64,000 bases of DNA from positions 1,646,923-1,710,922 of the forward strand of contig CM041204.1 in assembly GCA_023078555.1 (NCBI GenBank), given 5' to 3'. The notes beneath the pieces are model-generated. The model did no database searches and was not told the DNA's origin. It worked only from the letters and a program-made list of their open reading frames with translations. The first letter of the stretch is position 1, and each line of letters starts with the position of its first letter. The position numbers and the translations under genes were made by a program. The stretch comes from Ulva prolifera. Lineage: Eukaryota > Chlorophyta > Ulvophyceae > Ulvales > Ulvaceae. Of the stretch, positions 23,527-35,874 are shown in pieces.

Positions 23527-26500
23527 ATGAAGCTCTCCGTTCAGATACTTCTCGGTGTAGCATGTTGTGCTGCAGGCTCAACGGCCCAGACCATCGTCGT
23601 CAAGCCAAGGCAGGTGCTGTCAGAGACTGCCGGGATCCTCGCTGCTGACTTAGAGGAAATTGGAGCACAGATCCCACCCTGCAATGGAACTGTTGATCTG
23701 CTGCCCGTTACGTTTACGTTTCCGGTGGTAGGCGCGCCCGTGCCCGAAGACTTCCGAGTCGACGTCGGGACGCTGGATGGCGAGGTCAACAGCAGCGTCA
23801 CACCTTCCTGCGCAGCGCTTCTGGCTTTCAGCGAGCCCAATGAGTTAAGGAGCGTTCTCCTGGGTGGAGACTTCAAACCTTCTGAGGGCCTTGGCCCGAT
23901 CTCTGTTACGGTGGTCGGTAATTTGTCGCTGGACGTGAACGGCGATGTGCGGAGTGTCACGGACAGGTGCGGCTCATGCCTGCCATTCAAAACTCTCAGA
24001 TGGTTCACCAAGTTTAATTACATATTGACATTCCGTGATGATCTGGCCTTTGACATGCTGGCCTGCGTGTTGCTGGCCAGCTCGGTCGGACTGTCAATCG
24101 ATTCGATTCGAAGCTTGCACAGTGGACAGCCATGTTTCGTGTCTGGGCAGCGGTCAATTGCAACGTGTGAAGGCTACAACCGCGGCTCACCCAGCTCCTG
24201 CTGCGTTCATTCCATCCGCTGGAGCCTGCTCTATCATCGCTAGGCGTCTGCATTGTAACGGTGCCAACACCGGTACAATAATATTACAAAAGAGGGAACG
24301 GGAGAAAACCAACACTGAAACCGAATCAAGCGATCACTGTGATCGTTTCACCTGTGTACAGCCATCGGTTCTGGTGTTTGTTCCGTTCACTCTTTTGTAA
24401 TCTCTTTTGTAATCACTGTGCACAGCCTGCCGCGGGGGCACATACTCTCACACAAAAAATGTATCAATACACTTAGGGTCATAAGGTCAGAGGCGGGGAG
24501 GCAGGGATCATCGCAGAAACACCAATTCGATGACATGTAGCTACTCTGTATACACGTAGCTACAGCGAGGCTGTCCACACGGACGTCCGCCTCGGGCGCC
24601 ACGCTGGCAGCTGCAGACCACACTGCAGCTCTCCGATAGCGCGACGGTCTACCACCTGCAAGCTTCCCGACATCTTCGCCATGTTCCTGGCCTACTAGCA
24701 GGCCTTGCCATGCGCCAGACTGTTCTTTGTCGCGACCGATCGCCATCCTCGCTGTCCTAGGACTTGGCTTTCTCTTTTGTGACGTGTCATTTACAAAAGA
24801 GTGAACGGGAGAAAACAAACACTGAAACCGAATCTCATCCGAATCAAATGCAACATACACTCACACACACACGAACACTACAACCGCACTCACAACTCAG
24901 TCCGGCAGGATCGCGTCCTCCAGGCCCGCATCATATCGCAACCCTTGCTCCCGAGAGATGACAAGCCCAGACTTCCGATACATATCCGCATTGCCGCGCT
25001 GCAATGACACCGACAACACCCGCAGCGCCCACTGGACAAACGCGCCTTTGGAGATGCGCCCACTGGCAGCGGCCACATCCCCCAACTGACCGACGAACCT
25101 CACGGCAGCCTTGCCCATGAAGCCACACGATTCGACCGCAAACGGAACAAACCGGAACGCGGCATGGTCAGGCACGTCCCGCCGGAAGCGGTCCCGCTTC
25201 CTGTCCTCCGCCCGCTCCGCCGTCGCACCCGTCCCCCGCGCCGCAGCGGCCACGTATGAGGCCGCCGGCGCATGCGTGACCACGACGTCCACGGCCGCCA
25301 TCTCCAGGCGCGGCATGACCACGACGACGTCCCCGCGGCGATTCAGCTCAACACCCGCGCCCCTCGCGAGGGCACGGTAGAGCGGCTCCAGGGCAGACTG
25401 CAGTCCGGCGTAAGAGGCGACCAGGCGCAAGGCACGAGCCAGGTTATCATGGCGCATCTGGGTCTCCTTTGCCACCTTCTTGCAGACCATGGCGTGGTCT
25501 GGTTCGGCGGACTAAGTAAGCGCTGGCGATCATTCTCATCCCCCGCGCTTTGGGCCCCCATTTGTGAGTTTGGGTATTCATCTCTATGCATCACACTGCA
25601 GTGTGATCTGTATCACAGGTCGCATCGGTGGCCACCGATGCGACCACCGACACGATCGCGCGCGACGAGAAATGCATGCGATCCCGCAGATCCGGCCCGG
25701 ATCATCCGGGCCTGACATGCATGCGCAAGGGCATGCTGAGCTTTCAACACGATGCGGCACGTCGGTGTGACTGTTGAACCCCGGAAAACAGCGGCATACT
25801 AGTCATTCGAGTTATAGTGAACATCACAGCTGTTAGTCTGGGCTCCGTTCAAGGGCTCGCCATGTGCAGCCTGCTCACACGCAGCTCCATGAAGCCACAT
25901 GAATTCTTAAGCCACTGTAGCCCAATGCACAGCACAATTGTCTCCCCAAAACATGACGGAAAATGTCATCGATTCCAATGAAAAAAAAAATCGTGATGCC
26001 CACGACCCGTGCTTGCCATGTGCTGCAGCTCTATCGGCAGCGCCGACTTCTTCTCCGCTTCCAGTGGCCCCCGAGTGATCGACTTTGAGATCCGCGACCC
26101 CACCAGCCCCGCAGACAACGCGACCGCCGACCCCAACGGCTGCGCCGCCATCTTCCCCAACACCACCTACACCCTCCGCCTCCTCTTCAGCTCCGGCGCA
26201 CGCCAGCTCAGCAACGGCACCCTCGTCCCCCTCGGCACAAACGGCACCGCGGCCACCGCCGCGGAGTTCTTCACGCTGTCCGCATTTGGCGTCGTCAACG
26301 GCACGGAAGAGGAGCCGCGGGCCGAGCCCGACGAGCTCCTCGGGATTGCGGACGTCGACTCGGACAATGTCGTGGATCTGTGCGTGCGCTCCGCGGTGCC
26401 GCTGGAGGAGGGCCAGCGCACGCTCCTCCGCGTGAACTGCGGCACCGTCCGCGTGGCAGGGGGTGGCGCTGCAGATGCCGCCGGGGTGATCTTCGATCCC

Positions 26501-26612
26501 TCGGCGGACCCTTGCAGACCGCAGACCGTGCTGCTCTCGAGCGAGGCGGGCGAGACGGCGAGCCTCGAGTCTGCGTCAGAGGGCGCGCTAGCACGCATGA
26601 GCGGCATGAGTC

Positions 26613-26648
<36 letters not shown>

Positions 26649-26758
26649 GCAGCAGCTCGGGGCAGGACGCAAGCGCGGCAGACACTGAGCGGAACAGCAG
26701 CCAGGGGGAGGGCGGCCGCACGGCGACGACGGCGGCAACGAGCACTACGGTGCTGTAG
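23527..26758 (+). CDS. Secreted Asn-glycosylation-rich, Ser-tailed protein, tandem copy A
   Basis: Exon 1 is 23527-23966 and exon 2 is 26029-26758, giving 389 residues. The donor GGACAG|GTGCGG and acceptor GCTGCAG| meet in phase 2. The N-terminus is a classical signal peptide (MKLSVQILLGVACCAAGSTA), so the product enters the secretory pathway. The mature part has many N-x-S/T sequons (CNGT, VNSS, GNLS, DNAT, PNTT, SNGT, TNGT), few cysteines, and a conserved VKPRQVLSETAGIL block. The C-terminus holds a run of about a dozen serines followed by a Ser/Thr/Ala-rich tail with no strong GPI signal. A cell-wall or extracellular-matrix role is possible, but I do not recognise the family. The start ATG is the only one before the signal peptide, and the paralogue at 28021 begins at the same place. 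The 2-kb intron contains MITE-like repeats and an antisense LINE fragment. Exon 2 is far richer in GC than exon 1. Confidence 0.8.
24284..24400. repeat. MITE-like inverted repeat in the intron of copy A
   Basis: The left arm starts TTACAAAAGAGGGAACGGGA and the right arm ends GTTCACTCTTTTGTAA, an imperfect inverted match over about 36-40 nt. A smaller hairpin, CGATCAC-T-GTGATCG, lies in the middle (24331-24345). No coding capacity. It may be a miniature inverted-repeat element. Confidence 0.6.
24791..24834 (+). repeat. 44-nt direct copy of the MITE-like left arm
   Basis: It repeats 24284-24327 with a few substitutions. Just upstream lies its own inverted partner CTCTTTTGT, forming a short hairpin around GACGTGTCATTT. 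The two direct copies are 507 nt apart. Confidence 0.75.
24897..25500 (-). mobile_element. LINE 3' fragment, antisense in the intron of secreted-protein copy A
   Basis: An open frame of about 197 residues ends in a stop at 24897. It carries the restriction-like endonuclease pattern: GDVVVVMPR, AVDVVVTHAP, a RKRDRF helix, FRFVPFAVESCG, and a C-terminal helical part WALRVLSVSLQRGNA. That last block corresponds to ALRRLSVALCKGNA at the end of the LINE at 53124-56714, so all three belong to one broad group. The reverse-transcriptase part is missing. The frame is still open, so the insertion is younger than the fragment at 21235-21870. The sister intron of copy B has no insertion here, while homology between the introns resumes near 25580 and 29130. 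Confidence 0.75.
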
Positions 26759-28020
26759 CTGGCCGTGTGCGGCCGCGGATTCTGCTGTTGTGCGACTGTG
26801 GTCGTGCATGCGGGTAGCTCGGCTGCTTTGTTGAGGCCTCGGTGGATGCGGACGTGCCGGTGATGCGCGCCCGTTACTGTATCTCGAGATAGTTACAAGT
26901 AGGCAGCGAATAACGCAGTTCGGAGGATGAGTACGCTGAATAATTAAAGAACGCTATAGGAAATGTGTACATAGATGAGCATTGCATGTACTTGCCCCGC
27001 AGGGATAGGGGGCGCAGAAGGTCTCCTCCCCATTAGTGCGCCGTCATGGCGACGGTGACAGGCACAGATGGGCGGATAGTGTGTTAAGTAGTGTGTCGTG
27101 ATCAGCAGCATGCTGTGCCGGACGAGACACACTCGTATTGTCTGCTTGGTCGCTCGTCACACCGGCACGGCATTGCCTGTCAGTCTGGTGTTGAGCAGCG
27201 TGTGTCAATGCTTGCTACGGGTGTGTCATCTGGTTGCATTGACAACGCAGCAGAGGACATGGGACTGACGCCCCCCATTCGAGAATGACATCTTGGATCA
27301 CCACTGGGTCGATCTGGACAAGTACCACTGTCTTATGATTCGCTGCCTTCAGTCTGGTGATCTCACCAGCGATGGCAGTGACAGGACAGGTATCGTGACT
27401 TGCTGCTCACTCCTCACCCAGGATGCCCAGGTCACCGTGCACATGTGCTTGAAACCAATCTTGGTATAGCTCTTCATGGACTTTTCAACACAGCCTCAAG
27501 AATACCGGCTCAGACAAGACAACAGGCCAACAGAAAAGGTGCATGAGTCGACTTATGGTCCTGCGGGTTATGCTACTAGCATAGGAGTACATGTGCATGC
27601 GGTCATTCATCACGTTTTGCACACAAGTGCTCAACAGCTGATGTGCACATAGTCGAGTTCAACCAACGTGAACGAACTGTACACACAGCGCAGATGCACC
27701 TGTGAACACCCGCCGTGATCGAGACCGCTGATTATCGAGCTGCGTGGCTAGGAGAGATTTCACTGTCAAGCTTCCGCCCTCAGAAGTGCCATGGCACGTG
27801 TAGCTCTCTACCAGTGATCACATCATGCAGCATGGCACAATGCAATGTCCACGCAAGAAAAAGGCAACCACAACAGCAGCAGTATCGACGTGCTGTCAAT
27901 CAGTACAGCCTGGACAGGAAATTGACCGCATGCCCACTGGCCCGCAACTGCTCACACTTGTGAAAGCCGCTGGCCTCGTCTTTGTTGCGCGTGCCGGTCC
28001 GCCGTAGGCCTGCTTCTAGC
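26759..28020. other. Spacer between the two secreted-protein genes
   Basis: The last ~200 nt before 28020 match the region upstream of copy A (about 23420-23526), so it contains the duplicated promoter region. I see no gene in the rest. Confidence 0.55.
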
Positions 28021-31000
28021 ATGAAACTTTCTCTGCAAATCCTCCTCGGCTTGGCAGGTTGTGCTGTAGGCTCAACAGCACAGTTCATCGTCATCAAGCC
28101 AAGGCAGGTGCTGTCAGAGACTGCCGGGATCCTCTCCGCTGAGCTAGCAGTCCTTGGAGCAGAAATTCCGCTATGTAATGGAACTGTAGATTTACTGCCC
28201 GTTACGTTTACGTTCCCGGTGGTAGGCACGCCTGTGCCTGAAGACTTCCGAGTCAACGTCGGGACGCTGGATGGCGAGGTCAACAGCAGAGTGACACCTT
28301 CCTGCGCCACACTTCAGCCGGCCGGCGAGCCCAACGAGCTGAGGACTGTTCTCCTGGGTGGAAACTTCAGACCTTCTGAGGACCTGGGGCCCATCTCGGT
28401 TACGGTGGTCGGTAATCTTTCGCTGGACGTTAACGGCGACGTGCAGAGTGTCACGGACAGGTGCGGCTCATGCCTGCCACGCAAACTCTACAGGTTCATC
28501 AGAAGGATGTAGAGTACGTTAACCTGGCGTGTTTCATTTGCCCTTGGCAACACCGGCCAGCGTGATGGTGTTCGCCATTTGATCCGATTCGAAGCTTGCA
28601 CAACGCAAATGCCAGGTTCCGTGTCTCAGCAGCGCTCGGCGTGACACCAGTGCAGCCGCGGCTCAGAGAGTTCCTGCCGCCTTCGTGGGTTCCAATTTGC
28701 ATTCTTCCGCTGGATCGTCTCGAAGCTCTGAGCCCGTGTTAGCCGTGGCACGCACATCGGAATCGATGTCGGGATCGCAACTGTGCACAGCATGCCCCGC
28801 GGGCGCATAATGCCGATGGCAATACATGAGCTAGATCCATGCAACTGCATACAGCTGCAATTTTGCGACAGCTTGCGCATCTCCGAGACATCCGCCTCGG
28901 GCGCAACGCAACAGCGCTGCGAGCGCGAGACAGTTTGAACAATTCCCGACCTCCCGGCCTGCCAGGCCATGCCATCTCAATTGCTGGAAGACAGAAGCAC
29001 TCTTGTTGTCGCTATAATCCATGTGCACATGCCTCGTTACACCCGCTCACCCTCTGACTATTTCTCTGGAGATATCGATAGTGTCCGCGCTCCTGGCCAT
29101 CGGGTCCAACCATCGGGCATGCATCGCGATCCGTCGCACTGCAGTGTGATCTGTGCCACAAGGACGCCTCTACAGCTTTGTCCCTGTAACACACAAGGAC
29201 GCAGTGCATTGTAACGGAAGTCAGGCTTCATCGTTTCGTGTGAGCAAGGACTTCACCATGATGCGGGGCATGATGTCCCATTCCTGCCACAGTACGTGTG
29301 TGCTGCGCTGCTGCAGTGTGCCTGTTTGTGTGAAAACAGTTTCGAGAGAGATTGTGATGTTTTTGTTGAGGCTTATCCAGTCTGTTGCAATATGGTTGTG
29401 GTGTGAAAGTGAGGGTGAATTCTTAAGCTGCTTGGCTGTGCTGTATTCAGACCCGCACAGTCTTCGGCAACGTTAAATTACCAGGACATAATCGGAGATG
29501 CAGGTGGGACCACAGGCATCATACAGCAATGCGTCGCAATCCAGTCACTGCATCGACATCTCCACAACGTTTCTGTGCGTGCTGGATGAGACTAACTCCC
29601 ATCTTACACAGTCAACCTCAACTTTCACATCTGAGTCTGAGTGAAGCACACGCCTTTGCAAACAGTTCGGCCTTAAGCTTGCTTAGCATCTATCCTTCTG
29701 TGGCCTTGATTCTGCACATGTGGCAAACGTTCATGGAGGGCCTGGAGCCCTTGCTTACCCAGGCCTGAACCAGCTTGACAAGCGCTGTCGTGCCGATGTC
29801 GTCTTTTTCTACAGCTGCAATGTCGTGAAGTGTCTGAGTAACAGCTGGAGACACTCGCCGACATACATACAGACTGCCATACGCACCACCCAGACTGCCA
29901 TACGCACCACCCCTACACCACCCATACCACCCAGACTGCCATACGCACCACCCTTTTCCGCGCCGAGCGGTGAATCCAGCTTTGTTGGGCACACCAATTG
30001 TCGATGGTGATCAATCATTGATGCGATCATCACAGGTCTGGACGATGATCACACAGGTCTGAACCTGCAGCCGAACTGTTGCGGCAAGTCCATGATATGG
30101 CATGTTGCTGCATATGCATGCTAGTGATCCGAGGCACAGTGACCATGTCACGGACCTGCAATAACCAGCCCACACGGCCCACACTAGAAAGCCAACACTG
30201 AGTCACACGTTGTTGACAATCCGGAAAAACCACCTATATGCTGGCCATGGCAAGCAGCAGCGCGGGGCCGCCGCGCTGCATATTCCCGGCTGCCATTCAG
30301 GATCCAGACCTGAGAACTGTTGAACTCGTTCTGTGCAATCGGGCCCGACAAGCCACCTCTGCTATGCAGCTCCATCAGCAGCCCGGACTCTGACTTCTTC
30401 TCTGCATCCCGCGGCCCCCGCATCATTGACTTCGAGGTCCGCGACCCCACCGGCCCCGCCGACAACGCGACCGCCGACCCCAACGGCTGCGCCGCCGTCT
30501 TCCCCAACACCACCTACACCCTCCGCCTCCTCTTCAGCGCCGGCGTGCGCCAGCTCAGCAACGGCACCCTCGTCCCCCTCGGCACAAACGGCACCGCGGC
30601 CACCGCCGCGGAGTTCTTCTCGCTGTCCGCGTTCGGCATCGTCAACGGCACTGCCGACACCGAAGAGGCGCCGCGAATCGCGAGGGATGAACTTCTTGGG
30701 ATCGCTGACGTGGACCCGGACAACGTCGTGGATCTGTGCGTGCGCTCCGCGGTGCCGCTGGAGGAGGGCCAGCGCACGCTCCTCCGCGTGAACTGCGGCA
30801 CCGGCCGTGGGGGTGTCCCTCTCGGGGCCGACAACAGCACCGGGGTGATCTTCGATCCCGCCGGGGACCCGTGCAGCCGCCAGAATGTCCTGCTGCCGAG
30901 CGAGGCGGGCGTGCCGTCGAGCTTTGAATTTGCAACGGACGGCGCGATGGCCCGCACGAGCGGCGGGAGCAGCAGCAGTAGCAGCAACAGTAGTAGTACA

Positions 31001-31096
31001 AGCGAGGACGCGAGTGCGGCGGCGACGGCGGGGAGTAGCACAGGGGAGGGGGGCCGCACGGCGACGGCGGCGGCGACGAGCGCTACGGTGCTGTAG
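28021..31096 (+). CDS. Secreted Asn-glycosylation-rich, Ser-tailed protein, tandem copy B
   Basis: Exon 1 is 28021-28460 and exon 2 is 30370-31096, giving 388 residues. Exon 1 is exactly the same length (440 nt) as in copy A. The donor ACAG|GTGCGG and acceptor CTATGCAG| again join in phase 2. The signal peptide is MKLSLQILLGLAGCAVGSTA. Blocks such as VKPRQVLSET have the variant IKPRQVLSETAG, and exon 2 keeps IDFEVRDPTGPADNAT, LGTNGTAAT and DVDPDNVVDLCVRSAV almost unchanged. The serine tract is shorter and mixed (SSSSSNSSSTS) and the tail ends ATSATVL. High conservation of frame and sequons argues that both copies are functional. The intron lacks the LINE fragment of copy A but has a 21-nt minisatellite. 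Function unknown. Secretion is well supported, surface location is inference. Confidence 0.8.
29871..29953 (+). repeat. 21-nt minisatellite in the intron of copy B
   Basis: The unit AGACTGCCATACGCACCACC plus C occurs at 29871-29891, 29892-29912 and 29933-29953, with an interrupted related unit between the second and third. Confidence 0.85.
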
Positions 31097-32424
31097 CTGG
31101 CCACCCGTGGACACATTCGCTGCTGCGATGCGTTCGAGATCGTATGAATGGGCAGCGAGAGGGGAATGTGGCGGCATGCAAGCCAGTTGTGGCTAGAGGG
31201 CGCTGTCGTGCCGGGAGCGACGTTCTCTGGTCTGCAATCCGCTCGCGGGGCCTTGACGGAGTGCAGGGGAAGCAGGGGCTATGTGTCTGCCTGTGCTCGG
31301 GAGTGTAGCAACCCACTGTAGCTGTGTGTGCGCACGTGGCTAGAGGGGCATGTGATGAGATGCGTTGCAATAAGGCAAGGTCGCCACGTGTGCATTTGCA
31401 TGTACAGCTTATAGAGTGCCACCGTGGCGTGTGCATGTGTTGGTTGTGGTGTGTGTGTGCCGGTGATGCATGTGACTGCCTGGCGCACTGGTGCTGCATG
31501 CATGCATGCATACGTGACTGCCTGGAGCGCCGGCCTGCAATGGCGTGGGTGCACCTCAGGGGCGCCGGTGATTGACACATCAGTAGCACAGGCAATGCTT
31601 GGGCAACTTGGTTGGGCAAGACGTGTCAATAGTGGTTGCGGTTGGTCAGTCCATCAACGGCTTTTGCCATGTGGGACTGCTGCATGTGCGCCCACAGCAA
31701 CATGCACTTTCGGCGTCAGGTAATTACGTATGTGGGCTCGGAGCAGCAGAGCACCAGGGGCTTGCCACCGCGGTGGCGATTGGTGTGGTGTTTGCAGGCT
31801 GTTTTGGGATAAAAGTTTTGGCTCCCGGGTGATCATGGCAACACGTATGGGCCCGGCGACTTTTGGTAAGGTATTTCGCGTCGGGCCCCTTCGGTGGCCA
31901 GAGGTGCAGCCCAGGTTCATGCACTTTGTAGTATGAGGAGCCGATGTAATTGGCTGCCTCGATCGCTACTAGCGGAAATCCACTGAAGTTGTAATCCCGG
32001 CTCGCAGAAGGCCGAGCCAGCTGCCTCGATTGCCATCACTTTAACGGACTGCGGGCCTCGACACTGGTTCTACAGTCGTGGAGTCTGTGAGAGTTACTGC
32101 CAGGCCTGGCGAGCGGGGCAGTTCATGGCGGCCATAGCAGGCATGCATTCGCCATGCAGTATCCAGAGCTCATAATAGTAATTTGTGATTTTTACTGTGC
32201 GCTGCGATGCATGCATCAGAGGGGCTAGGGCTGGGACGCGTTGGTGGCCACCTGTGGGCTGCTGCACAGACACGGCCCCCCATGCTGATAGACAGGCACA
32301 GCCTGCAGTGGGGCTGAGCCCCACAAGGGCTCTCCACGTGCACCTGGAGTCTAGCCGAACACAGCTACGGTGCTGTACACAGCTCGGTCAATTTAGATTT
32401 ACTTTACTTTTACTTGACACAAGC

Positions 32425-32560
32425 TCGTGTGTTACAAGGACAAAGCAAGCGAGGCAGGTAGCACCGCAAGCAAGAACCAGTGAACCGCACACCACGCGAC
32501 AAGGAACACGCAGCACACAGCAAAACACCCACGCAACGGGAGCACCCGCGCCGGCCACAG
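32425..32560 (+). repeat. Dispersed ~120-bp repeat, copy B
   Basis: Shares GTTACAAGGACAAAGC, GGCAGGTAGCACCGC and a CACACCACGCG block with 21890-22010 and 42620-42730. Confidence 0.5.
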
Positions 32561-33353
32561 CCACACAGCCACACACACGCCCACGCAAGCTCATGTGTGA
32601 GCGGCTTCTCTGCCGTGGCCGCGCCAGTGAAGGCCCCCCCGGGGGAGTGCTGCATCAGCCATGCCAGCTAGCGCTTGAATACAAACCTGCAGCGCGGCTG
32701 TGAGCTCAGGCAAGATCCTCGACTCTCACCTTCGTTGTATGGAAAGTTGGCAGCTCGGCGGACACAACCTGTACGGGTCACCTGGTTGATGCATTGCAAC
32801 TGAGATGGTATTCTATACAGAACGGAACACGCCTGGGAAATCGTGATGGTTCTGGGCTTGTGAAACCACACATTCTCGCTGTAGAAAAGGTGATCCCGGG
32901 AATAGATCAGGGGGATCTGGGAGGGACTTTCTGGGTGCACGTGTATGCACCGACCTCCGCATGACAGAGGTCATGTGACTGCATCAGTGTGGTGGAACCA
33001 GGGGTTTCAAGAGAACCATACGCATGGCTCATGAGGAGACTGCTACGAGGGAGCTAGAAGCTAGCATATCAAGAGGGGGGACGTACGCATGGTTGCTGTA
33101 CACGTGCTCGACGCGATCCCTGAGATGAAGGGATTCAGAAAGCGGGAGCGTTTGTTGTTTTGCACATAGGCAGAGATTATGTGTCTGTGTGCGTGAATGC
33201 ATATAAGAAGCCTTGTGTCGACTCTAGTCGGAAATCTTGTCTATTGGAGTTAAACACAGGTATGGCGTCCTCTAGCTGACATGCCTGGATATGTGGTTGA
33301 TTTGTGCTTGTGGACACATAGTCTGCTGAGTTGGTGTAACTCAGCTTGTGGAA

Positions 33354-33540
33354 TGCAGGCTGCATGAATCTGTGAGTACTATAGAGGGAGATACACTCAC
33401 AGCAGCTGTGTTCTTTTACAGGTAAACTTCTACTTAGTGAGTACCTTTGTAATCTTGTGTATTGAAGTTAAACACAGGCTGCATGAATCTGTGAGTACTC
33501 TAGACGGAGATACACTCACAGCAGCTGTGTCCTTTCACAA
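33354..33540 (+). repeat. ~65-nt direct repeat pair
   Basis: The block GCAGGCTGCATGAATCTGTG through AGCAGCTGTGT occurs at about 33354-33413 and again at 33475-33532 with few changes. A shorter shared block, TTGAAGTTAAACACAGG-like, appears at 33240 and 33460. Confidence 0.75.
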
Positions 33541-35874
33541 CCAGGCACAGGCTGTGGGATCTGTTTGGCACAGCTTGCACAGGGCATCGGCACAGATATG
33601 TGAGATGCATATGCCAAGAATGAATCGCAACCGAATATAACATCAGACTTGTCACAGCGTGCGCGTCTCCAGTATCTGCTCGTCAAGCGCAAGAGTGCAA
33701 TTGCGATGGTGACAATGTTGCGCAAATTCCAACGCTTGCAACGCAAAAGCAAACGAGAGACACAACGCGGTATCGTTGCGAAATACATTCAATGCCACTC
33801 AGCGAGCTGCAATTTCGTGTAAGCAGGGTATACTCCAGCCCATGGCCTGCTCCGAGTAAACGGCAACTGCCAGCTGGACGTGCGCTTCATCAGAGCACTG
33901 TCCAGGTGTGCGTAGAGACGCTGCAGGATCACATTCCCAGGCTTTATGTGCGCTGTCCTGATGATAATTGTATATGCTGCGCATGGATTTGTAGCTGTAG
34001 CCGCTGCAACCTGCTCCTGAACACGGCACGCATCTGCAGAAGCAGCACATCTCCAGCGAGCCGACGCAACGTGCCAACACAGGCCGCACATGTTTCGCTC
34101 GACTGCAAGAAGGGACAATAGCTATGTCGGGTCATGTGTGTGAGCGTCTCTCGTGGCACACTGACAACACGAGGCCAACCTGAATGTTGCGGAGTTGCCA
34201 GGTCCTTGCTCAAGCCAGGTCCTGCCCTTGCTCAGGCCCTCTCCAGTTTGATAGAGACGCATTAAATCTGCAGGATCTCTCCGCACCAGTGTATAGCCAG
34301 CCAGCACGACACCGTGTTGAGCGTGGCAGGCTAGGCGCGCTACTTGGAAGGGCCTGCAGTCTCAAAACAAGGCCACTGTGCATGGGTAATCGAAAGCATC
34401 GTATCTACAGCCGCATGCTGCATTGAAAGTTGTTCGATTCACAAACTCCGATGGGAAGGTGAGAGTGAGACACAAATCTGGATGTTCAGTGTCGACCGAC
34501 GCAGGACCACGGGATATACCCGCCTCTCCTGCATTGATATTGATATTGTAACACAGCAGCTCACTTGTGGGGCACCCATGGCCATCTGCCAGCTGTAGCG
34601 GCCGCAGTGGTAACATGCAGAACGCGCAGGTTCCCCGCACCTTCGCATGCAAGCTAGACAACCGCGGCCGACGCGCGCCAGACTCACGCGACCAGCTCCC
34701 AGCATCATTGGACGTTTACGTAGACTGCGGAGCGCATGTTCTAGCATCTCGATGACGCGGACATGAGCGCTGAAATGCTGCTCAGCTTTACTGCTGTTTC
34801 GATGATGTCGGCCTGCAAAGGCCGTAGCTATAGCTGCGTAATAATAATAATAATAAAAAAAAACAAAAGCTGCGTATACGCGTTATTCTGTCAGCATCAA
34901 TGTGGAGGCGCCAGAACCAACCGGTCAGCGTATGTGTACATGTAGGCCTCCTCTTCTGCAAGTCTTCTGCAACGCTAGTACTGTGCATGTAGTCCCCGGC
35001 CTCGGATTCGCAGCGAGATGTCGGCGCACATGCGGCCAAACGCTGATATCCGGCATGCGGGCATCGATAGATATTTGCACATCCCGCTCATGTATGAAAC
35101 TCAAGATGGAGGACGGCACGCTGCGCATGAAAGGCGTCAAGGCTCCCTGAGGTCAGCATGGCATCGTCGCGAAATCTCGTGGCAAGCCGCGGGCGGTGCG
35201 TGTTGCGCTACCGCGGTGTGAGCCGTGTGGGCCTGCGCCCCGAGCAGCAGGCAAGTGCACGGCTTACATCAGTGGCACATACACCAGCAGACAATCTCCG
35301 CTAAGAGCTCTGTGACTTGCGTAAGTGCTTCAGCTGAAGGTCCATACAAACGTGCCTTTCACTGTGCGCAGCAGAAGTATCGTAGTGTCGTACACCCCGC
35401 AACGGGGCCGCGCGGGAATCAGCATATAAACCTGTAGCAGTGTGCACTGTAGTGTACATTTTGAAAGGCTGTTAGCGTTGTACCTTAGCCCTCTACAGCG
35501 TAGCACTTCACACAACCTCTTGAAGACACCTGCAGGTACGGCATGCCGCAGCATCCAGTAATCAATCGAGTTCTGCTGACATAATCGTGAAACTCTTCAA
35601 TCAAACACGCTAGATTTCTTCTGTTGGCTTGCTTTGTCCGTCCATGGTCGTCGTCGCAATATTCGCCTTGCACATCAAAGCGCACATAATGTATGCATGC
35701 ACCGGACTCACATCTGCCGCAAAACGCTCGATATTCGTGTCATACTCGGCTTTGAATGAGATGCTCAAACTGCAGGTGTCAATTCTGAGTGTCACACAGG
35801 ATCTTGGGGGCGTTCAGGGATTCAGTGGGCGTCCACCGCTGGGCAGCGAGTAGCTTGCTGCGCATTACGCCAGC

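Larger units (their letters stand above)
31097..35874. other. Long intergenic stretch, no supported gene
   Basis: About 4.8 kb without a convincing coding exon on either strand. It contains a dispersed repeat (32425-32560), a direct repeat pair (33354-33540), an ATA-type microsatellite near 34839-34865 and many TGCATGCA palindromes. Small open frames lack splice support and domain patterns. Confidence 0.5.
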
